This document shows positions 1 through 4,180 of a stretch of DNA of 6,603 nucleotides, one piece after another. The stretch comes from JABEVB01 sp049965775 (GTDB lineage Bacteria; Planctomycetota; Phycisphaerae; WQYP01). The notes under the pieces are model-generated. The model saw only the letters and a program-made list of their open reading frames with translations, had not been told where the DNA came from and did not search any database. The translations under genes and the position numbers were made by a program. The DNA is taken from the NCBI GenBank assembly GCA_049965775.1, contig JBMFVX010000150.1, positions 1 to 6,603 on the forward strand, read 5' to 3'. How positions within the stretch are numbered: position 1 is the stretch's first letter; the number at the start of each line of letters is the position of its first letter.

Positions 1-56
1 CACGCAGTGGTTGGTTGCCGGCTTCGAGCGAGCGATGAGGCTGCCGTGGACCATTT

Positions 57-1034
57 TCAGTTCTTGACGTTAAGCAAGAAAAAGGTAGGCCGCATGCGGC
101 TCCCCGCTGTGACAAATGTACCGCCCCAAAGCATTCCACCCCAGCGCGTGGCGTCGTTTGCGGGAAGTTGCGCATCGTTGTATGTGCCGACATGGCCATC
201 CAGCAAGCAGACATTGACGTTGCCGACTTGAGCAGTGCCCGTGGGGTCGTAAGGGCGGTCGTGGCGTCCGTAGACATACTCATTGGGTTTGTTGTACGGC
301 ACCATCCACATGCCATCGTAAATAAAGCATAAGTTCGCCGGGTCTGATACGACGCTCATCTTATACCCTGAGGTGACAATGCCGGTGCTCTTCTGATCTA
401 TCAGAGCAAAAGTTGGGTTGGCATTGTTATAGGTTCCGCCGGCATAAGTTGGACCGCCGGGCGGTGGCACGGACGGGTCGTTGTTCAAGAACCAATAGCC
501 GGCGTTGATGCCGTATGAGCAATCGGTGACCATTTGCTTATTGGCGATTTTTGTTTGATAGCGCAAGGTTTCATCGCCTTGCCAGTTGATGGGACCAAAC
601 GGACCGGAAATGACGTTGCCGTTGCCATCCACCTGCGCAACATCGCCGCTGGGCAGGGCTGGGTCAACAAAAATGGAACCTTGTGCAGGCCCGGTAAGCA
701 CATTGCCCGGGTAAGGGGCAAGCCCCGCCTGCACCATAATCGCGGGCCACATATCGGTGCCGGCGTATGTGTTGCCATCGGTATAGCTGGCCGGCAGGAT
801 GGCATCTTGGTATTCGTCGGCATAGGCTTGTATGCCGGTGCCGATTTGGCGCAGGTTCGAGGCGCACACGGTCTGTTCCGCAAAGTCTCTGGCTTTGCCA
901 AGCGCCGGCAAAAGCAGAGCAATGAGAATAGCAATGATGGAAATAACCACCAGAAGTTCCACGAGCGTGAAGCCGCTTTTCGGCTGGCAAAGTATTTTAG
1001 CCAAGCTTCGTTGTCTGGCGGGCCGCTTACGCAT
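57..1034 (-). CDS. Prepilin-type pseudopilin with H-Xn-DG-like C-terminus (DUF1559-like)
   Basis: A 325-residue protein with a type III (prepilin) signal: a basic leader ending K-S-G21, then F22-T-L-V-E26, then a hydrophobic helix to about residue 45. Cleavage and methylation by a prepilin peptidase are expected between G21 and F22, with E26 as the conserved Glu+5. CASNLRQIG (57-65) follows the helix, as is usual in the planctomycete/Lentisphaerae pseudopilin families. Near the C-terminus H258 and the LDGHV motif (278-282) resemble the H-X9-DG signature, but about 20 residues separate His from Asp-Gly. Members of these families are presumed envelope or pseudopilus-like surface proteins; their function is not established. 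The start at 1034 is chosen over an in-frame ATG at 1073 because AAAGGAGA lies just upstream of 1034. The gene points away from the hydrolase genes and is probably a separate unit. The fold assignment is firm, the role unknown. Confidence 0.85.
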   Translation of the reverse strand: MRKRPARQRSLAKILCQPKSGFTLVELLVVISIIAILIALLLPALGKARDFAEQTVCASNLRQIGTGIQAYADEYQDAILPASYTDGNTYAGTDMWPAIMVQAGLAPYPGNVLTGPAQGSIFVDPALPSGDVAQVDGNGNVISGPFGPINWQGDETLRYQTKIANKQMVTDCSYGINAGYWFLNNDPSVPPPGGPTYAGGTYNNANPTFALIDQKSTGIVTSGYKMSVVSDPANLCFIYDGMWMVPYNKPNEYVYGRHDRPYDPTGTAQVGNVNVCLLDGHVGTYNDAQLPANDATRWGGMLWGGTFVTAGSRMRPTFFLLNVKN

Positions 1035-1040
1035 TTGCCA

Positions 1041-1048
1041 TCTCCTTT
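1041..1048 (-). promoter_or_regulatory. Strong Shine-Dalgarno of the pseudopilin gene
   Basis: On the minus strand AAAGGAGA sits 6 nt before the ATG at 1034-1032. It is a near-perfect anti-16S match at good spacing. It selects this start over the ATG 13 codons upstream, so the extra N-terminal residues of the longer reading are unlikely to be translated. Confidence 0.75.
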
Positions 1049-1222
1049 CGCAGTAAGTCAACCGCAACTGCAAGGCCGCTTAAGCAGACTTGCGGCGGCG
1101 AACGTTATTCACAATTCACAAATTCAAGTCCCAAAAAGTCACAAGCTCACCTTTATACGCGATCTCCCTTTGCCAGACACAAGGCGGACTTAACTTATTT
1201 GAATCCAAATTCGCTGTTAACT

Positions 1223-1252
1223 ATTCTAGCTTATGCGACAATACTCAAACAA
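1223..1252 (-). promoter_or_regulatory. Candidate sigma70-type promoter for the pseudopilin gene
   Basis: The minus strand reads TTGTTT (1252-1247), an 18-nt spacer, then TAGAAT (1228-1223), about 190 nt upstream of the pseudopilin start. A second candidate nearer the gene is TTGTGT (1182-1177), a 19-nt spacer, then TATAAA (1157-1152). Neither is close to consensus in both boxes, and the region is AT-rich, so chance matches are likely. Confidence 0.22.
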
Positions 1253-1300
1253 CAACATTTTGCGTTTTTTATACAACAATTTGCGACAAGGCTGTCATAG

Positions 1301-1379
1301 ACCGCTTTGGGCCAGAATTGTGCTATTTCTCGTGGTGCTGCGGCGCAACCCGGGCACCCCGGCGGCGATGCCGCTGGCC
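1301..1379 (+). repeat. Dispersed intergenic repeat, copy A (left-part copy)
   Basis: This segment aligns without gaps to 3920-3998. The core 1322-1379 matches 3941-3998 at 54 of 58 positions. Matching continues more weakly to the left, with blocks ACCGCT and CAGAAT at identical spacing. The core contains GCGGCGCAACCCGGGCACCC. Similarity stops abruptly after 1379, so copy A lacks the right-hand arm that makes copy B an inverted-repeat structure. The same reading frame in both copies spells a similar peptide (around CGATRAPR), but this follows from the DNA identity and no start site or domain supports translation. Confidence 0.75.
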
Positions 1380-1380
1380 T

Positions 1381-1406
1381 GCCTCAATTTCGCGAGGCTT
1401 TTCTTT
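1381..1406 (+). terminator. Weak terminator-like hairpin
   Basis: GCCTC (1381-1385) pairs with GAGGC (1394-1398) across an 8-nt loop, followed by the T-rich run TTTTCTTT (1399-1406). The 5-bp stem is short and no upstream plus-strand gene is evident, so this may be part of the repeat's flank rather than a working intrinsic terminator. Confidence 0.25.
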
Positions 1407-1549
1407 CGAGGAAATCGGCGCCCTTTGTGGAACCGATAACCCAGAAACTCAAAACCATCCGTTACCGCATCTGTCTTGCTTCAGTCGGAATTGGACAAGG
1501 GGGCTTTTGGCGTTAAGGATACAATGACGCCGTTTTTAGGAGTCTGTTT

Positions 1550-1705
1550 ATGTCCAGCACCCCCCGTCGCAGTTACACCGGAAGTGAAAAGATCGCTATC
1601 TTGAGAGAGGCCCTGCTTGAAGGAGTCAGCGTATCGGATGTGTGCCAAAAACATGGCATCTCGCCCGGCATGTTCTACGAATGGCAGAAAAAGCTATTCG
1701 AGCAG
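1550..1705 (+). pseudogene. Truncated IS3-family transposase OrfA (N-terminal 52 codons)
   Basis: The first 52 residues look like OrfA of an IS3-family element. They begin RRSYTGSEKIAILREALLEG and continue with a helix-turn-helix (about residues 24-47, SVSDVCQKHGISPGMFYEWQ) ending KKLFEQ. Full OrfA proteins run to about 90-110 residues and are followed by an OrfB with a DDE catalytic domain; neither the rest of OrfA nor any OrfB is present. The frame stays open to 1834, but residues after Q52 no longer resemble a transposase, so the apparent 94-residue ORF is a chimera with unrelated sequence. AGGAG (1538-1542) lies 7 nt before the ATG, so a DNA-binding fragment could in principle still be made. 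It cannot catalyse transposition. Homology is judged by eye; the break is placed at 1705/1706 from loss of family resemblance. Confidence 0.72.
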
Positions 1706-1963
1706 TCACTGCCCGTGTTACGGTCTGGTTGTTCGTCTCCGGTTGCTTCCCACCTTGCCTCGCGGACAACGCGGTTACCTTCGACTGCACGCCGGAACAT
1801 CGACGTGAAGAGGACTTTTACCTCTCAGGCTTAAATCCGCTCTCCATCGCACGAGCGCGGACGTCCCCGCCCGCACGGGTCGCCAGCAGGCTCTCCGCAT
1901 TGTGCTTCGTTTGGATATTGCGAATAAGAGCCCCTGCCGGAGTGCCAAAAAATATGGCCACAC
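1706..1963 (-). mobile_element. Possible group II intron 5' remnant (domain I-like), minus strand
   Basis: Read on the minus strand from 1963, this segment starts GTGTG, fitting the GUGYG 5' consensus of bacterial group II introns. It later contains GAGAGGTAAAAGTCCTC, a hairpin like the 'gaggtgaaagtcctc' element of intron domain I, then GTGCAGTCGAAGGTAACCGC and GGTGGGAAGCAACC, which resemble domain I phrases. TCCGG (1796-1792) can pair exactly with CCGGA (1742-1738), closing a multibranched fold. No reverse transcriptase/maturase, domain V or 3' end is present, so any intron would be a dead fragment, cut where it meets the transposase fragment. The resemblance is from memory. Alternatives are another structured RNA or plain non-coding sequence. 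Confidence 0.35.
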
Positions 1964-1991
1964 CCAAATCAAATGTATCATGGTATCACGG

Positions 1992-2021
1992 TTGACCGGG
2001 GGATATCCATGATATTATAAA
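1992..2021 (+). promoter_or_regulatory. Sigma70-type promoter of the WbsX/GH99-like gene
   Basis: TTGACC (1992-1997), an 18-nt spacer, and TATAAA (2016-2021), each one base off consensus. The start of transcription would fall near 2028. That lies downstream of the ATG at 2024 and about 30 nt upstream of the ATG at 2060, which favours the later start for the gene. Confidence 0.5.
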
Positions 2022-2026
2022 TCATG
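2008..2026. promoter_or_regulatory. Operator-like inverted repeat over the -10 box
   Basis: CATGAT (2008-2013) and ATCATG (2021-2026) form a perfect 6-bp inverted repeat with a 7-nt AT-only centre that contains most of the -10 box. The position suits a repressor that blocks RNA polymerase. No regulator gene is in the window, and a 6-bp dyad in AT-rich DNA can arise by chance. Confidence 0.3.
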
Positions 2027-2059
2027 ATTGTCGCCTGTGCTTTGGAGTTTGAAATAGTG

Positions 2060-3895
2060 ATGTTTTACGACAGAGCATGCCACCATCGGCCTTTACGCCC
2101 GACCGGGCTATGGCTTGTCATAATGTTTGCGGGGCTGTGCGGTGCCAATTGTTCATTGGCTGCTCAGCATCATTCAGTTAATGCTGGCAGCAAGATTCCC
2201 ATCGCCGGTCCCGATACATGGGGGGCGACCGATGGGTTGGGGCGTGTGCTGCCCGATTATCGGCAGGTAGGCCCGCCCAAACCAAATAGGACCGTAGGAA
2301 TCTTCTATTTCACACACGACGATAATCCCGGTCATCGCATTTGGGATAATGCGACCATCCTGGCAAAAAAACCGAACGCGGTGATAGGCCCCTTAAATTC
2401 AAGGCATTGGTGGGGTCAGCCATTGTTTGGTTACTACATCAGTTCGGATCCATTTGTGCTGCGTGAACACGCCGCCATGCTTGGCGATGCTGGCGTAAAT
2501 ACCGTGATATTTGATAACACCTATGGGCGGAGCTTTTTTAAAGCTGTTGATACAAAGCTTTTTAAGATATGGTTACGAATGAAAGCTCTGGGAAATCGTG
2601 TGCCGGACTTTGCCTGTTTTACGGGCAAGGGCGCATGGAATGATACGTATCAGCATATCTATAAATCTGGAATAGCAAAAAAGCTCTGGTTTTACTGGAA
2701 TGGCAAGCCGCTGATGCTGATTCATGGCAACGTCGGGAATCTGCCCCCCGCCATCAAGCATTTTTTCACGCTGCGTTATTGCTGGGAACATACCGGGGGA
2801 AAAAATAGATGGAGTTGGGACAATACACCATGGGGTGCACAGGTTGCAAGCAGAGAGGACGGGCTATTTGGCTGGCATCTCAATGCCCATACTCCCGAAG
2901 AGATGCCCGTGGCGGTCGCCGGTTGGGCCACCGCCACCACGGGTCGCAGTTCGTATGAGGGGGTTGAACCGGCCCCGAGCGAGCAACATCCGGGGCGGGG
3001 TATCTGTTTTGCCGAACAGTGGCGACAAGCGCTTAAGATTTCTCCTGCATTTATTTTTATCACCGGCTGGAATGAGTGGAACTGCGGCTGTAGACCGGAG
3101 CTCCAGAGTCGCGGATATTTTGCGGGCCATTGGGTCACCAGGGGCTACCCTGTTTTTGTAGATGAATACAGTCCTGAATTCAGCCGAGATATTGAGCCTA
3201 TGAAGGAGGATAAGCGAGGTCTTTATGGCGGATTTGGCGATAACTATTATTATCAGATGATTTCTTATATCCGGCGTTATAAAGGCGTTCATCGCCTGGC
3301 ACCTGTTGATTGGGCGACGATTCATATCGGAGGCTCGTTTTCGCAGTGGCGCAAAATCGGCCCGCTGTTTGTCAACAATGTCGGCTTGGCGGTGCACCGC
3401 AATTCGCCTGGGTGGGGATCGAATCATTATGTCAATAACACGGGCCGCAATGATATTGTGGCGAGCAAATTTGCTTATGATGAAAAACATATATATCTAT
3501 GGGTGAAAACACGTAAAGCTTTATCATTCTGGGGTGATCCGGCCTGGATGCTGCTGTTTTTGCATATTCCGCACCCCGGCAGCAGCAAGTGGATGGGTTA
3601 TAACTACGTAGTAGACCAACGGGTTATCAGCGATCATGTATCATGGGTTAAGAAAAATATCGGCGGCAAATACCAGTGGAAATCGGTTGGGCAGGCGAGC
3701 ATTCGCATCAAGGGTAATGAAATGCAGATGGCAATTCCCCGATACGTGTTGGGTATCGCAGGAGTGATGCCCAAAGAGATTGACTTCAAGTGGGCGGACA
3801 ACATCAAGCAGAACGGGGACTGGAAAGATTTTTATCTGAATGGCGACTGCGCGCCGCCATTTCGCTTTTATTACCGGGCAAAAATGGGTAACTGA
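2060..3895 (+). CDS. Secreted WbsX/GH99-like TIM-barrel glycoside hydrolase with C-terminal sandwich-like domain
   Basis: A 611-residue protein. The basic N-terminus and hydrophobic stretch LWLVIMFAGLCGANC, ending near S-L-A-A35|Q, form a Sec signal peptide. Residues about 75-410 resemble the WbsX/GH99-like TIM-barrel proteins: GYYISSDPFVLREHAAML (125-142), FDNTYG (151-156), GKPLMLIH (215-222), FITGWNEWNCG (333-343, with candidate catalytic Glu339), FSRDIEPM (374-381) and GDNYYYQM (393-400). Residues about 415-611 look like a CBM9/DOMON-type beta-sandwich, ending DFKWADN (575-581) and DFYLNGD (590-596). Related proteins are presumed to cleave glycans outside the cytoplasm; the substrate is unknown. 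ATG 2060 is chosen over ATG 2024 because the promoter would start transcription near 2028; GTG 2057, 9 nt after GGAG (2044-2047), is also possible. It lies 285 bp upstream of a second secreted hydrolase in the same orientation. Confidence 0.7.
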   Translation: MFYDRACHHRPLRPTGLWLVIMFAGLCGANCSLAAQHHSVNAGSKIPIAGPDTWGATDGLGRVLPDYRQVGPPKPNRTVGIFYFTHDDNPGHRIWDNATILAKKPNAVIGPLNSRHWWGQPLFGYYISSDPFVLREHAAMLGDAGVNTVIFDNTYGRSFFKAVDTKLFKIWLRMKALGNRVPDFACFTGKGAWNDTYQHIYKSGIAKKLWFYWNGKPLMLIHGNVGNLPPAIKHFFTLRYCWEHTGGKNRWSWDNTPWGAQVASREDGLFGWHLNAHTPEEMPVAVAGWATATTGRSSYEGVEPAPSEQHPGRGICFAEQWRQALKISPAFIFITGWNEWNCGCRPELQSRGYFAGHWVTRGYPVFVDEYSPEFSRDIEPMKEDKRGLYGGFGDNYYYQMISYIRRYKGVHRLAPVDWATIHIGGSFSQWRKIGPLFVNNVGLAVHRNSPGWGSNHYVNNTGRNDIVASKFAYDEKHIYLWVKTRKALSFWGDPAWMLLFLHIPHPGSSKWMGYNYVVDQRVISDHVSWVKKNIGGKYQWKSVGQASIRIKGNEMQMAIPRYVLGIAGVMPKEIDFKWADNIKQNGDWKDFYLNGDCAPPFRFYYRAKMGN

Positions 3896-3919
3896 TACGG
3901 TGCTTGGCCTTTTGGATAT

Positions 3920-4016
3920 ACCGCTCGCGATCAGAATGGAGCCATTTCTCGTGGTACTGCGGCGCAACCCGGGCACCCCGGCAGCGCTGCCGCTGGCCGG
4001 GTCGGGCAAAATGGCT
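3920..4016 (+). repeat. Dispersed intergenic repeat, copy B, with nested inverted repeats
   Basis: 3920-3998 is the partner of the repeat at 1301-1379 (core 54/58 identical). This copy continues to 4016 and forms a nested inverted structure. AGCCATTT (3940-3947) pairs with AAATGGCT (4009-4016). Inside it ACCCGG (3967-3972) pairs with CCGGGT (3997-4002). At the centre is the perfect 14-bp palindrome CGGCAGCGCTGCCG (3979-3992). The element begins 25 nt after the stop of the upstream gene. It could act as an RNA hairpin that terminates or stabilises the upstream transcript, as a protein-binding site, or be a small non-autonomous mobile element. There is no T-run after it, so it is not a standard intrinsic terminator. 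Confidence 0.7.
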
Positions 4017-4019
4017 TGA

Positions 4020-4040
4020 CCACGCGGCTCAAACGCGTGG
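4020..4040 (+). repeat. Perfect 7-bp inverted repeat (hairpin)
   Basis: CCACGCG (4020-4026) and CGCGTGG (4034-4040) pair perfectly across a 7-nt loop, 3 nt after the outer arm of repeat B. The stem is very GC-rich, but no T-tract follows. It may belong to the same structured element as copy B or serve as a Rho-assisted or processing hairpin between the two hydrolase genes. Confidence 0.55.
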
Positions 4041-4090
4041 CTCGTTGGTGGGCGCCGTTCACCTTTGCCTCAAATTTTGGCCGCTGGCAG

Positions 4091-4096
4091 TATAAT
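4091..4096 (+). promoter_or_regulatory. Candidate -10 box for the GH36-like gene
   Basis: A perfect TATAAT stands in a GC-rich region, 84 nt upstream of the chosen start at 4181. The -35 side is poor: the best candidates, TTTGCC (4064-4069) or TTGCCT (4065-4070), give a spacer of 20-21 nt. If used, the transcript would start near 4103 and carry the heptamer array in its leader. Confidence 0.3.
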
Positions 4097-4098
4097 AA

Positions 4099-4147
4099 CA
4101 GTGGTCAGTGTGCAGTGTGCCGTGTGCAGTGGACAATGTGCAGCGGG
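4099..4147 (+). repeat. Heptamer tandem array, seven degenerate units, consensus CAGTGTG
   Basis: Seven consecutive 7-bp units without gaps: CAGTGGT, CAGTGTG, CAGTGTG, CCGTGTG, CAGTGGA, CAATGTG, CAGCGGG. Each differs from the consensus by no more than two bases. The period is not a multiple of three, which argues that this stretch is non-coding, although the reading frame stays open through it from a TTG at 4016. It lies between the TATAAT box and the start of the GH36-like gene. It resembles in kind the short heptanucleotide tandem repeats (STRR) known from cyanobacterial intergenic DNA; no relationship is implied. Confidence 0.7.
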
Positions 4148-4180
4148 TATTGGGTACGTAATCTTTTGGACCAAAAACCG

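Larger units (their letters stand above)
1035..1549. other. Gene-poor intergenic region
   Basis: No convincing gene is visible on either strand in these 515 bases; the open frames lack recognisable domains and run through repeat sequence. The part from 1075 to 1300 is AT-rich and holds the candidate promoters and a direct repeat of TGCGACAA (1234-1241 and 1282-1289). The part from 1301 to 1379 is a GC-rich dispersed repeat. The rest leads into the transposase fragment and may include the left end of that insertion sequence, but I could not identify a terminal inverted repeat. Confidence 0.5.

Noticed and set aside
534..1193. Long plus-strand ORF opposite the pseudopilin gene
   Set aside because: It is the antisense shadow of a well-recognised gene and has no domain or ribosome binding site of its own.
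1301..1527. Small proteins encoded across the repeat copies (both contain a similar CGATRAPR-type peptide)
   Set aside because: Similarity follows from DNA identity of the repeat in every frame; there is no ribosome binding site, and the frames diverge outside the repeat.
1509..1537. GGCGT/ACGCC stem followed by GTTTTT as an intrinsic terminator just before the transposase start
   Set aside because: The stem is only 5 bp with a 13-nt loop, and the T-run directly precedes the gene's Shine-Dalgarno; too weak to call.
1706..1834. Residues 53-94 of the ORF starting at 1550 as the natural end of the transposase
   Set aside because: Family resemblance stops at residue 52, and the later residues are explained by reading through an unrelated segment that has RNA-like structure on the other strand.
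2864..3490. Minus-strand ORF of about 200 codons inside the WbsX/GH99-like gene
   Set aside because: Antisense shadow of a gene with clear family motifs; its sequence shows no recognisable domain.
1301..3998. Composite transposon bounded by repeat copies A and B
   Set aside because: The copies are short direct repeats without a transposase of their own and with no target-site duplication that I can see; recombination between them is possible, but mobility is unsupported.
4099..4147. CRISPR-like array
   Set aside because: Units are 7 bp with no spacers, and no cas gene is present; it is a simple tandem repeat.
4016..4180. N-terminal extension of the GH36-like protein from a TTG at 4016
   Set aside because: The frame crosses the 4020-4040 hairpin, the TATAAT box and a 7-bp tandem array, the predicted residues have no domain or signal, and the signal peptide is complete from the ATG at 4181.
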